A DNA stretch of 23,422 bases from Acetobacteraceae bacterium (GCA_947379865.1 CANCOY010000061.1:1-23422); one strand, 5' to 3'; counted from the first letter of the stretch, positions 7,522-15,558 are shown. Notes: generated by a model from the letters alone, not told the origin. Numbers and translations: made by a program.

Positions 7522-7548
7522 GCGTCCCTCCGGGTCCATGCGTCTCTC
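7513..7548. repeat. 18-bp tandem duplication covering the DUF2817 start
   Basis: Two adjacent 18-bp copies (7513-7530 and 7531-7548) differ at one base (C at 7527, T at 7545). Each contains an in-frame ATG on the minus strand, encoding MDPQ and MDPE respectively. The duplication therefore creates two candidate starts; the downstream one has the stronger GGAGGG ribosome-binding site. Confidence 0.85.
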
Positions 7549-7558
7549 TGGGGGGTGT

Positions 7559-8536
7559 TCAGCCCCAGAGGGCAGGCGGTGGTGGCTGCATGACGCTGCC
7601 ATCAAAGGTGATGGCGGGGTCGCGGTCGCGCGCCAGCAGCAGCGGCCCGTCGAGGTCGACGAAATCGGCCATGCCCCCCAGCAGGGCCGCAGGCGCCATG
7701 GCAAGGCTGGTGCCCACCATGCAGCCCACCATCAGGCCAAGGCCGAGCGACTGGGCGGTGCGGGCCAGTTGGATCGCCTCGGTCAGGCCGCCGGTCTTGT
7801 CGAGCTTGACGTTGATATGGGTATAGCGCCCCACCAGCGCCGCAAGGCCGGCACGGTCGTGGCAGCTTTCATCGGCGCAAAGGGGCACGGCACTGCGAAT
7901 GCCCGACAGGGCCTCATCAGCGCCAGCGGGCAGGGGCTGTTCGATCAGTTCAACCCCCAGGCGGGCCATGGCGGCGGTGAAGGGGGCGATCTGTTCAGGC
8001 GTCCAGGCCTCATTGGCATCAACCACAAGGCGTGAGGCGGGCGCGGCTGCCCGCACCGCCTCCACCCGTTCGATGTCACCCTCGCCGCCAAGCTTCAGCT
8101 TGAGCAGAGGTTTGGAGGCAACGGCACGCGCCGCCTCCCCCATCTTCTCGGGCGTATCGAGGCTCAGGGTATAGGCCGTGACCAGGCTTCCCGGCCGGGG
8201 CAGGCCCGCCAGCTGCCAGGCGGGCACGCCCAGTGCCTTGGCCCTGAGATCCCACAGGGCACAGTCGAGCGCATTGCGCGCCGCCCCTGCGGGCAGCAGG
8301 GCCTGGGCGGCCTCTGGCCCGATACCGTCGTAAAGGTGGCCGGCAACGGCGTTGAGGGCGGCAATCACCCCCTCAACGCTTTCGCCATAGCGGGCATAGG
8401 GCACGCATTCACCCCGGCCGGAATAGCTGCCAGCCGTCAGGGTACAGACGACCACCATGGCCTCGGTCTTGGATCCCCGGCTGATGCGGAAGGTGCCGGC
8501 GATGGGCCAGGCCTCGCTGGTGACGGAGAGCTTCAA
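7559..8536 (-). CDS. dgcA: DgcA-type N-acetyl-D-glutamate racemase / dipeptide epimerase
   Basis: A 325-residue enolase-superfamily racemase of the dipeptide-epimerase group. Catalytic landmarks are K146-L-K148, the metal ligands D173 (VVDANEAW), E199 (LIEQPLP) and D222 (CADES), and the second catalytic lysine in NVKLDKTGG (K247). Taken alone it could be an L-Ala-D/L-Glu epimerase. Its overlap with a DgcN homologue points to DgcA, which converts N-acetyl-D-glutamate to the L form in a described D-glutamate catabolic route. The start is a TTG at 8536 that shares 4 bp with the dgcN stop (TTGA), with AAGG 7 nt upstream, so it is probably translationally coupled to dgcN. Confidence 0.85.
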   Translation of the reverse strand: MKLSVTSEAWPIAGTFRISRGSKTEAMVVVCTLTAGSYSGRGECVPYARYGESVEGVIAALNAVAGHLYDGIGPEAAQALLPAGAARNALDCALWDLRAKALGVPAWQLAGLPRPGSLVTAYTLSLDTPEKMGEAARAVASKPLLKLKLGGEGDIERVEAVRAAAPASRLVVDANEAWTPEQIAPFTAAMARLGVELIEQPLPAGADEALSGIRSAVPLCADESCHDRAGLAALVGRYTHINVKLDKTGGLTEAIQLARTAQSLGLGLMVGCMVGTSLAMAPAALLGGMADFVDLDGPLLLARDRDPAITFDGSVMQPPPPALWG

Positions 8537-9543
8537 CGCACGACCTTCAGGATATGGTCAACGATATTGGCAACGCCAAAGGCAACCGGATCGCTGGCGG
8601 GCAGGCCCAGTTCGTCTTCAACCTTGGCCAGATAGGCGAGGGCCTCGGCGGGGCCGAGCTTGACCGTGTTGATCGACACCCCCACCGCCTGGATGGCGGG
8701 ATTGGTCAGCCGGCCACAGGCGAGGTTCAGGTCGATGCATTCTTTCAGGCCCGGCAGCTTTGAGTCGGGCAAGCCGCGCATGCTGGTACGGGTCGGCTCG
8801 TGGCACAGCACGATGCCATCAGGCTGGCTGCCATGGAGCAGGCCCAGGCTGACGCCTGCAAAGGAGGCGTGGAAGAGGGAGCCCTGGCCCTCGATCAGGT
8901 CCCAATGGTCGGGGTCGTTGGCGGGCGCGATCCATTCGGCAGCGCCGGAAATGAAGTCGGCCACAACGGCGTCAACCGCCACGCCGCGCCCGGAGATGAA
9001 GATCCCGGTCTGGCCCGTGGCGCGGAAATCAGCCTTCAGGCCACGCGCCAGCATCTCCCGCTCAAGGGCAAGGGCCGTGTACTTCTTGCCGACGGAGCAA
9101 TCGGTGCCCACCGCCAGAATGCGCCTGCCCGGCCGCTTGGTGCCCTTGCCCGTGGCAAAGGTCATGTCGGAATGGCGGACGTCGATCAACTGGCGGCCAT
9201 GGCGTTTGGCGGCATCGGCAATGGCCGGGATCGAATCAAGCCTTGTGTGCAGGCCGCTCGCCACATCCATGCCGGCCTCGATGGCGGCGACGATGGTGGC
9301 GGCCCAGCTTTCCGGCAGCACGCCGCCGGCATTGGCGACGCCCACGATCATGGTCTTGACGCCCTTGGCCTGTGCGTCGGCAATGCTGAGGTCTGGAATG
9401 CCAAGGTCGGCATTGCAACCGGGCAGGCGGAACTGGCCCTGGCACCAGTCGCGCCGCCAGTCGAGAATGCCGCTTGCCGTCTTAGCCGCGAGGTCGTCGC
9501 GGGCATCGCCAATGAACAACAGATAGGGACGCGCCAATTCCAT
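8533..9543 (-). CDS. dgcN: DgcN-type D-glutamate N-acetyltransferase (DUF1611)
   Basis: A 336-residue DUF1611 protein. It has an N-terminal domain (YLLFIGDARDDLAAKTASG, with CRxPGCNADLGIPDL-like positions) and a C-terminal P-loop-type domain starting at VGTDCSVGKKYTALALE. IEGQGSLFHASFAGVSLGLL is another family landmark. DgcN homologues acetylate D-glutamate as the first step of a D-glutamate catabolic pathway and are encoded next to the racemase DgcA, as here. Older annotations call this family a putative NAD-dependent epimerase/dehydratase-like protein. The ATG at 9543 has GAGGGG about 7 nt upstream. It is the first gene of a three-gene minus-strand operon, with its promoter expected in 9544-9653. 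Confidence 0.85.
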   Translation of the reverse strand: MELARPYLLFIGDARDDLAAKTASGILDWRRDWCQGQFRLPGCNADLGIPDLSIADAQAKGVKTMIVGVANAGGVLPESWAATIVAAIEAGMDVASGLHTRLDSIPAIADAAKRHGRQLIDVRHSDMTFATGKGTKRPGRRILAVGTDCSVGKKYTALALEREMLARGLKADFRATGQTGIFISGRGVAVDAVVADFISGAAEWIAPANDPDHWDLIEGQGSLFHASFAGVSLGLLHGSQPDGIVLCHEPTRTSMRGLPDSKLPGLKECIDLNLACGRLTNPAIQAVGVSINTVKLGPAEALAYLAKVEDELGLPASDPVAFGVANIVDHILKVVR

Positions 9544-9604
9544 GATTTTCCCCTCGAAGGTCTCCGGAGGGGAAGCTTAGCCCGGCGGCGGTCTCTGCCC
9601 AAGG

Positions 9605-9650
9605 CCCATGGGGGCGGGTGCGACAGTGCTGCCTGCGCCCACCCATCCGG
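9605..9650 (-). terminator. imperfect GC-rich inverted repeat after the cyclase gene
   Basis: The 110-bp gap between the cyclase stop and the dgcN start contains complementary G-rich and C-rich arms (CATGGGGGCG at 9608-9617 and CGCCCACCCAT at 9636-9646) with bulges and a long loop. It may end cyclase transcription. The pairing is imperfect and no T-tract follows. Confidence 0.3.
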
Positions 9651-9653
9651 GGC

Positions 9654-11909
9654 CTATTTGCTTTCGGCCACATAGACGCCCGACCAGTTGGCGGGTGGCG
9701 GATTGACGATGAACTCCTCCACCCGCTCGGTGATCAGGTCATAGAAGCCGGCCATGCGGCCATCCTCCAGCGCGCGGCAATCGGCGATGCCCTGGCGGGT
9801 GGCCGCCCAGTCCTGGGCGCGATAGGCGGCGATCATGGCCGCATGCAGGGGCCGCAGGGCCTGGAACCAGGGGGCATTGAGGGTGTCGACATTCCCCAGC
9901 AGGGTGAAGATCGCCACTGCCTCCGCCTTGCCCTTCACGGCAATGAGGTCGAGTTCCAGCACGGCGAATTCGTCCCCTGCAACCGCAGCCGTCTCCTCGC
10001 CCAGAACCGTCAGGACGTGATAATATTTCGACTGGCCCTCAAGGCGCGAGGCCAGATTCACGGCGTCGCCCAGCACGGAATAGTCAAAGCGCTGTTCCGA
10101 GCCCATGTTGCCCACAACACAATTGCCCGTGTTGATGCCAATGCCGACGCCAAGGGGAGTGTGCTTGCTTCCCTCGGCCTCTGCTTCGGCCGCCAGGGTG
10201 GCGTTCAGCGTGTCGAGGGCCTGCAGCATGGCCAGGGCAGAGGAACAGGCGTTCTGGATATGTCGGCCATCGTCAAGCGGCGCATTCCAGAAGGCCATCA
10301 CACAGTCGCCCATGTATTTGTCGATGGTGCCCTGGCGCGACAGGATCTGGTCGGTCATTGGGGTAAGGAAACGGTTGATCAACTTGGTCAGGCCCTGGGG
10401 ATTGGCCTTGAAGCGCTCGGAAATGGTGGTGAAGCCGCGCACGTCCGAGAACATGAAGGTCATCTTCTTGGTCTCGCCACCCAGTTGCAGCAGTTCCGGG
10501 TTCTTGGCCAGTTGCTCCACCAGGGCAGGCGACAGGTACTGACCAAAGGCTGAGCGCACCTGGCTCCGCTCTGCCTCGGTGCGCAGAAACTGGATCATGG
10601 AGCCGGAAATATAGACGCCCGCCAGCACCACCGTGGGGCTGATGGGGTCCGTCAGCATGAGACTGTGCGTGTATAGCCACCAGGAGGTGCCAATGGCCCC
10701 GCCGGCGGCAACCACTGTCAGGATCGCCGCCCACAGGGCGCCGACATAGGACAGGGCCACCATCAGGATCAGGCCGCCCAGCGCCATGAAGAGAATCTCG
10801 GCACCCTTGGCCCAATCCGGCCGGGTCAGGAAATGGCCGAGCATGATCTGCTCCAGCGCCTGAACATGGGCCTCCACCCCCGGCATGGCCGGTTCCAGCG
10901 GCGAGGGACGCAGGTCGAGGAGGCCGGCGGCTGAGGTGCCCACCACGATGATGCGGCCTGCCACCTCGTCCTCCCCCAACTGCCCGTCGAGGACGCGGGC
11001 GGCGGAAATCGCCCGCATGGGCTCGCGCGGGGTGAAATGGATCAGCACGGCGCCGCGCGCGGTGGTGGGAATGGTCAGGAGCCCGATGCGGACGGCCGTG
11101 ATGCCGGTATTGGCACCAAAGGATTGCTCGGAACTCGCCCCCGACGACTTGATCGAGATGCTGTTGGCGCCTTGGGCCACCCGCAGCGCCTCAGCGATGA
11201 GGGTGGGATAGAGCTTGCCGTTGAGCGACACCACAAGCGGCACGCTGCGCACCACGCTGTCGCGGTCGGGATCAAGGTTGAAGCTGCCATTGCCCCGCGC
11301 CGCCGCCTCGATCGCGGGCAGGCTGCGGGCGGCGCCGTAATAGGTCGGCAGGTGACGCGCCGGGTCGTCGCCAAGCTTGGCAAAGCCGGTCTTGGCAACC
11401 GGCACCGCGTCACTTTCGTTCGACGTCAGCACAAAGCCCGAGACCACCGGCGACTTGGCGATGGAGGAGGCGAAGGTCTGGTCATTGTCGGGTAGCTGTT
11501 GCAGGGCCTCTGTCAGGGATGGCGTTGCACTTTCGCTGGGCAGGTTGGCCAGAAAGCTGCTGGCAGAGGTGCGGTCAGGCTCGGCAAAGACCACGTCGAA
11601 GGCAATCGCCGCCGCCTCCTTTTTCGTGAGTTCGTCGACCATCCGGGCCATGATGCTGCGCGGCCAGGGCCATTGGCCAAAACGCGCCAGCGAGGCCTCG
11701 TCGATATCGACATAGCGCACGGGTGCATCGGTATAGGGTCGGGGCGAAAACCGCTGATAATAGTCAAAGACCTTCAGCCGCATGTCGCCGATCACGCCAC
11801 CGGGATCAAAGGCACTCAGGCCAAGCCCGGCCAGCAGAAAGACCACCGGCACAAGGGCGGGCAGGGATTTCTTCAGCCCTTTCAGGCTGGGGACAAAGCG
11901 AAGCAACAT
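9654..11909 (-). CDS. CHASE2-domain adenylate cyclase, class III
   Basis: A 751-residue membrane sensor. One transmembrane helix (about residues 15-33) is followed by a periplasmic CHASE2 sensory domain (about 40-350; VRYVDIDEASLARFGQWPWPR is typical), three membrane helices (about 371-389, 391-411 and 422-441) and a cytosolic class III cyclase domain (about 480-660). Metal aspartates are D489 (MFSDVRG) and D535 (KYMGD). K531 and D609 (RFDYSVLGD) are the adenine-specifying pair, and N618 and R622 stabilise the transition state, so it should make cAMP rather than cGMP. The ATG at 11909 (AAGGA 9-10 nt upstream) is preferred over an upstream in-frame TTG at 11969. The signal sensed is unknown. 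Confidence 0.93.
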   Translation of the reverse strand: MLLRFVPSLKGLKKSLPALVPVVFLLAGLGLSAFDPGGVIGDMRLKVFDYYQRFSPRPYTDAPVRYVDIDEASLARFGQWPWPRSIMARMVDELTKKEAAAIAFDVVFAEPDRTSASSFLANLPSESATPSLTEALQQLPDNDQTFASSIAKSPVVSGFVLTSNESDAVPVAKTGFAKLGDDPARHLPTYYGAARSLPAIEAAARGNGSFNLDPDRDSVVRSVPLVVSLNGKLYPTLIAEALRVAQGANSISIKSSGASSEQSFGANTGITAVRIGLLTIPTTARGAVLIHFTPREPMRAISAARVLDGQLGEDEVAGRIIVVGTSAAGLLDLRPSPLEPAMPGVEAHVQALEQIMLGHFLTRPDWAKGAEILFMALGGLILMVALSYVGALWAAILTVVAAGGAIGTSWWLYTHSLMLTDPISPTVVLAGVYISGSMIQFLRTEAERSQVRSAFGQYLSPALVEQLAKNPELLQLGGETKKMTFMFSDVRGFTTISERFKANPQGLTKLINRFLTPMTDQILSRQGTIDKYMGDCVMAFWNAPLDDGRHIQNACSSALAMLQALDTLNATLAAEAEAEGSKHTPLGVGIGINTGNCVVGNMGSEQRFDYSVLGDAVNLASRLEGQSKYYHVLTVLGEETAAVAGDEFAVLELDLIAVKGKAEAVAIFTLLGNVDTLNAPWFQALRPLHAAMIAAYRAQDWAATRQGIADCRALEDGRMAGFYDLITERVEEFIVNPPPANWSGVYVAESK

Positions 11910-12045
11910 TACCGACCATCCTTGAAGGCGCCGACTGGTTCCCGCAGCGCGCCCATAGAATGAATTCAAGAAGGTTTCCCGGAGGTTACCAAAGGCCGGT
12001 CGGCACGTCAGAACAGTGGACTATTCTGACCCGGGGGCCTGTTGC

Positions 12046-12771
12046 CTATCTCTCCCCACGCGTGCAGGGCGGCAGGTCTTCAGGGCCGAGGGCGCCCATG
12101 CGCATTTCGATCACGGCGGCGCGATTGGCGAGATGGGATGTCGGGGCGTCTGGCCGGAAACGTCGGGGGGAGGGCAGGGTGGCGGCAAGCAGGGCAGCCT
12201 GATGCTGCGTCAGGCGCCCCGCATCGCCAGCAAACCAATAGCGGGCGGCGGCGTCGGCGCCATAGATGCCCGGGCCCCATTCGGCGACGTTCAGATAGGT
12301 CTCGACAATCCGGCTCTTGGACCATCCCGCCTCGATCAGGACCGTGAACCAGGCCTCAAGGGCCTTGCGCACCCAGGTTCGGCCTGGCCACAGATACACA
12401 TTCTTGGCCGTCTGCATCGAGATGGTGGAGCCGCCCAGAATGCGTCCGCCTTGCTGGTTGCGTGCCCAGGCGGCCTCGATGGCATCAAGGTCAAAACCCC
12501 AGTGCCGGCAGAACGTGGTGTCCTCTGACGCGATCACCGCCTTGACGAGTTTGGGATCGATTTCTGACAGGGGCCGCCAGCGCCCGCTCAGCCCTTCACC
12601 TTCGAAAAGGCGGATGACCATCAGGGGGGTAATTGGTGGCGGCGCCAGGCTATAGAGGCTGACAAGACAGATTGAGCCGATCACGCACAACAGCAGAGCA
12701 TGGCCAAGCCGGCGCCCAAGGCGCTTGAGCAGCGCGCGTCCGTCTGTCACCAGAGCCGCTCCGGAGGGCAT
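12046..12771 (-). CDS. mtgA: MtgA, monofunctional peptidoglycan transglycosylase
   Basis: A 241-residue GT51 enzyme that polymerises lipid II into glycan strands at the periplasmic face. A single N-terminal membrane anchor (about residues 24-43, HALLLCVIGSICLVSLYSLA) precedes the catalytic domain. The domain carries the motifs ASEDTTFCRHWGFD (catalytic E83), GGSTISMQTAKNVYLW and IVETYLNVAEWGPGIYG (second catalytic E157). Length equals typical MtgA. The ATG at 12771 is preferred to the upstream frame extension to 12999, which would run through the divergent nnrU-like gene and break the usual N-terminal architecture. It is preceded on the same strand by a 177-bp divergent promoter region. Confidence 0.95.
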   Translation of the reverse strand: MPSGAALVTDGRALLKRLGRRLGHALLLCVIGSICLVSLYSLAPPPITPLMVIRLFEGEGLSGRWRPLSEIDPKLVKAVIASEDTTFCRHWGFDLDAIEAAWARNQQGGRILGGSTISMQTAKNVYLWPGRTWVRKALEAWFTVLIEAGWSKSRIVETYLNVAEWGPGIYGADAAARYWFAGDAGRLTQHQAALLAATLPSPRRFRPDAPTSHLANRAAVIEMRMGALGPEDLPPCTRGER

Positions 12772-12948
12772 GATGTTGACCGTGCGGGCATGTTTCCCGG
12801 CCGTCTCCTGTTGCAGCCCCTCAGATAGCGCGTCCTGCCGCCGGGCGGTAGCGGCGGATCGCTTTGGGGCGAAAACCGTGTTTATTGATACTGGCAGGGG
12901 GCGTCTTTGGGCGTTAGCTTCAGCGCTCTCACCTCCACTTCCGGGAGT

Positions 12949-13644
12949 ATGGCCGTGACCCAATTGCTGCTTGCCGCCTTTTTCTTCTTCGCCATTCATG
13001 GACTGGTTTCGGCGACCGGCCTGCGTGGCCTCCTGGTGGCGCGCCTGGGCGATAACGCATATCGGGGGCTGTTCTCACTGGCCTCGGCGGGCGGTCTGGC
13101 CTGGCTGATCATGGCCTATGGCCATGGGGATGCGGGATACATCAGTCTGTGGGCGGAATTGCCGGGGGTGCGCTGGCTGACCATCGCCCTGATGCTGCCG
13201 CTCCTGGTCATGGGTATCGCCGGCCTGACCATGAAAAGCCCCACGGCCATGGGACAGGAAGGGGCGCTTGCCGATCCTGAGCCTGCCCGGGGGATCCTGC
13301 GGGTCACCCGGCACCCGTTTTTGTGTGCGGTGGCCGGCTGGGGTGCGCTCCACGCTTTGGTTAATGGCGATCTCGCCTCGCTGGTGCTGTTTGGCATGCT
13401 CGTGGTGCTCGCGATCAATGGCATGGCCAGCATCGACCGCAAGCGCGCGGCTGGTGCGGGGGAGGCCTGGGAGCGCTTTGCCGCACGCACCTCGCGCCTG
13501 CCGTTTGCGGCCATCCTGGAGGGTCGCAACACGTTGAATCTGGCTGAGATTGGCGCCCTGCGGATTATCGGCGGCGTGGTGATCTGGCTGGCAATACTGC
13601 ATTTTCACGCGAGCATCTTTGGGGTTGCCGCCTTGCCACAATGA
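12949..13644 (+). CDS. NnrU family integral membrane protein
   Basis: A 231-residue protein with about six hydrophobic helices (for example LLLAAFFFFAIHGLVSATG, IALMLPLLVMGIAGL and LVLFGMLVVLAINGMASID). The family signature region ILRVTRHPFLCAVAGWGALHALVNGD (landmarks RHPF and WGALH) and a cytosolic DRKRAAGAGEAWERFAART match NnrU/NnrU-like proteins of the DUF1295/isoprenylcysteine-methyltransferase-like superfamily. NnrU was named for its link to nitrite/nitric-oxide reduction genes, but no denitrification genes are present here, so the role is open. The ATG at 12949 is used. A GTG at 12955 is a real alternative because GGGAG lies 7 nt before it but only 1 nt before the ATG. Confidence 0.85.
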   Translation: MAVTQLLLAAFFFFAIHGLVSATGLRGLLVARLGDNAYRGLFSLASAGGLAWLIMAYGHGDAGYISLWAELPGVRWLTIALMLPLLVMGIAGLTMKSPTAMGQEGALADPEPARGILRVTRHPFLCAVAGWGALHALVNGDLASLVLFGMLVVLAINGMASIDRKRAAGAGEAWERFAARTSRLPFAAILEGRNTLNLAEIGALRIIGGVVIWLAILHFHASIFGVAALPQ

Positions 13645-13663
13645 TTCCTTGGCCCGGCTCCAG

Positions 13664-13687
13664 TCCAAGGTGGCACCGGCCACTGGA
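13664..13687 (+). terminator. hairpin terminator after the NnrU-family gene
   Basis: TCCAAGGTGGC (13664-13674), loop ACCG and GCCACTGGA (13679-13687) pair as two short stems (GTGGC/GCCAC and TCCA/TGGA) with a 2-nt bulge, 20 bp past the stop. A T-rich patch follows at some distance, so termination is plausible but not certain. Confidence 0.45.
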
Positions 13688-13698
13688 AGACGTTAGTG

Positions 13699-13728
13699 TT
13701 GCCCTTTAGCACTGCTGTCCTGTTTTAT
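13699..13728 (+). promoter_or_regulatory. candidate promoter of the MBL-fold gene
   Basis: TTGCCC (13699-13704) and TTTTAT (13723-13728) are 18 bp apart and end about 53 bp before the ATG at 13782. The match to the sigma-70 consensus is only partial. Confidence 0.3.
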
Positions 13729-13781
13729 CCTTTGGCGAAATCTGGCCCTGACGCGATCAGGCATGCAACGGGTGAGGGCTG

Positions 13782-14606
13782 ATGTCATTCAAGGTTAAAT
13801 TCTGGGGCGTGCGGGGAAGCATCGCCTGCCCAGGATCTGCCCACATTGCGTTTGGTGGGAACACGTCCTGCCTTGAGGTGGTGATGGGTGACCAGCGGGT
13901 CATCCTCGACTCGGGCACGGGTATTCGTAACCTTGGCCAGTCGCTGATGAAGACGGAGCCGTCACACACGCACATTCTGTTCAGCCACACGCACTGGGAC
14001 CACATCAACGGTTTTCCATTTTTTGTGCCGGCGTTCGTCAAGAACCGCAGTTTCACCCTCAGGGCGGGGCACCTTGGCGACAAGGGCGGCATCCGCACGG
14101 TTCTCAGCGACCAGATGGCCCACCCGACGTTCCCCGTGCCAATCGAGATCATGGCGGCACGGCTGGAGTTTGAGGATTTTACCTCGGGCGACACGTTCAA
14201 CATCGGTCCCGACGTCAAGGTGCGCACCACCAGCCTGAACCATCCGGATGGCGCCACCGGCTACCGGCTGGAATATGCCGGCCGTTCGGTGTGCTATGTA
14301 ACCGATACCGAGCATATGCCGGGCAAGCCAGACCAGAACATCCTTGGCCTGATCGAGGGAACGGACCTGCTGGTCTATGACTCGACCTATACGGATGCTG
14401 AGTTCCCGGCCAAGGTCGGCTGGGGCCACTCAACCTGGCAGGAAGCCGTAAGGCTCAGCCAGGCGGCGAACGTCAAGGCGCTGATGATCTTCCATCACGA
14501 CCCGGACCATGATGATGTCGTCATGGAACAGATCGAGAGTGACGCGCGCCTCATGTGGTCCAAGGCCATGGTCGCCCGCGAGAACATGACCTACGCCATT
14601 CTTTGA
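13782..14606 (+). CDS. MBL-fold metallo-hydrolase
   Basis: A 274-residue soluble metallo-beta-lactamase-fold hydrolase. The zinc motif is intact: HTHWDH at residues 69-74 (ILFSHTHWDHINGFPF). Further landmarks are the N-terminal VKFWGVRGSIACPG with FGGNTSCLEV, VTDTEHMPG and YDSTYTD. The C-terminal MIFHHDPDHDD is typical of the RNase Z/phosphodiesterase-like 'GVRGS' subgroup. That subgroup has been linked to cyclic-nucleotide or phosphonate ester hydrolysis, but the substrate cannot be read from sequence. GAGGG lies 3-4 nt before the ATG. The gene ends convergent with phnX across a repeated hairpin array. A relation to the nearby adenylate cyclase is possible but unproven. Confidence 0.85.
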   Translation: MSFKVKFWGVRGSIACPGSAHIAFGGNTSCLEVVMGDQRVILDSGTGIRNLGQSLMKTEPSHTHILFSHTHWDHINGFPFFVPAFVKNRSFTLRAGHLGDKGGIRTVLSDQMAHPTFPVPIEIMAARLEFEDFTSGDTFNIGPDVKVRTTSLNHPDGATGYRLEYAGRSVCYVTDTEHMPGKPDQNILGLIEGTDLLVYDSTYTDAEFPAKVGWGHSTWQEAVRLSQAANVKALMIFHHDPDHDDVVMEQIESDARLMWSKAMVARENMTYAIL

Positions 14607-14612
14607 GCCCCC

Positions 14613-14680
14613 AGGGCGCCCCAGTTGGGGCGCGCCAGTTGCTATCAGGGCGCCCCAGTTAGGGCGCCCCGGTTGCTGTC
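14613..14680. repeat. two 34-bp tandem hairpin units between convergent genes
   Basis: Units 14613-14646 and 14647-14680 are near-identical, and the start of a third (agggcgcc) falls in the phnX 3' end. Each unit contains a dyad: GCGCCCC-AGTT-GGGGCGC (14616-14633) in the first and GGGCGCCC-6nt-GGGCGCCC (14648-14669) in the second. The array fills the 72-bp space between the MBL stop and the phnX stop, so it probably works as a double bidirectional terminator. No T-tract is present. Confidence 0.75.
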
Positions 14681-15512
14681 AGGGCGCCTCGCCCCGTGCC
14701 AGGCGGGCGGTGATGGCCTCGACCACGGGGCCAAGATCCGCAATCCCATCGATCACATAATGGGCGCCGGCGCGCGCCAGCCTGTCGTGTGCGGTGGCTT
14801 TCAGGCGGCGCTGTTGCTCAGCCGGCAGGGCCTCAAGCGTTGCCTTGGGCAGACCAACCTCATTGCCCGTCACGGCAACGCCGACCGACCACATGCCGGC
14901 GTTCAGGCCTTCCTCGATATCAACCACCGTATCACCCACCTTGATGCACGCCGCCACCGACGGCGCGGCCAGCTGGATGGCGCAGGCAAGCGCCATGCCT
15001 GGCCCGGGACGACCAGCGGGCACGTCTGAGGCACAGATGGCGATGTCCGGCGCATAGCCCCTGGCGGCGGCGGCTGGCATCAGGGCCTCCATCATGGGCC
15101 GCGCATAGCCCGTGTTGCCGGCAATCCGGATCCCCCGTGAGCGCAGGGCCGCCACCGTTTCGATGCAGCCGGGAATGGGCTCGGCATGATCGGGAATGAT
15201 GGCAACCTGCAGGGGCAGAAACTCTGCATACAGACGGTCGATGTCTGCCTCTGTTGCCGCCTCGCCGCCATGGGTGGCGGACCAGGCTGTGGCGATGCGG
15301 GGCATGGCCAGCAGGGCCTTGATGTGGTCGCGCTTTTCCGCCCCCATGGGAAGGCGGGCTTCCGCAACGGTGATGGGCGCCTGGTTCTGTTCGAACACGC
15401 GCATGAAGGCGGCCACGGGCGCAACGCAGCCATAATCCACCGTGGTGCCCGCCCAGTCGAAGATCACCGTATGAACCGGGCCGGTGTAACGCCTGTGATA
15501 TTGGAATGACAT
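14679..15512 (-). CDS. phnX: PhnX, phosphonoacetaldehyde hydrolase (phosphonatase)
   Basis: A 277-residue HAD-superfamily enzyme that splits phosphonoacetaldehyde into acetaldehyde and phosphate, the second step of 2-aminoethylphosphonate degradation. The nucleophile Asp is D19 in VIFDWAGTT; the Ala two residues later, in place of Asp, is diagnostic of phosphonatase. The Schiff-base lysine is K60 in MGAEKRDHIKALL, and the Mg motif is VGDTVVDIEEGLNAGMW. Length is typical (about 270). The ATG at 15512 is selected because it gives family length and lies 46 bp after phnW; its ribosome-binding site is weak. phnW and phnX form one operon. Confidence 0.96.
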   Translation of the reverse strand: MSFQYHRRYTGPVHTVIFDWAGTTVDYGCVAPVAAFMRVFEQNQAPITVAEARLPMGAEKRDHIKALLAMPRIATAWSATHGGEAATEADIDRLYAEFLPLQVAIIPDHAEPIPGCIETVAALRSRGIRIAGNTGYARPMMEALMPAAAARGYAPDIAICASDVPAGRPGPGMALACAIQLAAPSVAACIKVGDTVVDIEEGLNAGMWSVGVAVTGNEVGLPKATLEALPAEQQRRLKATAHDRLARAGAHYVIDGIADLGPVVEAITARLARGEAP

Positions 15513-15558
15513 GGTGGTCCGTTTCTTCCCGTTGCGCACATGCGCCGCTGTGGGGGGA

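Noticed and set aside
7559..8536. Calling this gene simply an L-Ala-D/L-Glu epimerase of murein recycling
   Set aside because: The fold and residues allow it, but the 4-bp overlap with a DgcN homologue favours the D-glutamate pathway role; the alternative is noted in the feature.
11910..11969. Upstream TTG start for the CHASE2 cyclase
   Set aside because: TTG 11969 has no suitable ribosome-binding site; ATG 11909 has AAGGA upstream and begins just before the first membrane helix.
12772..12999. 76-residue N-terminal extension of MtgA
   Set aside because: It crosses the divergent promoter region and the start of the NnrU-family gene, and MtgA proteins are normally about 240 residues.
14613..14690. 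CRISPR array
   Set aside because: The units are contiguous tandem copies without unique spacers and with internal dyads, which fits a terminator array.
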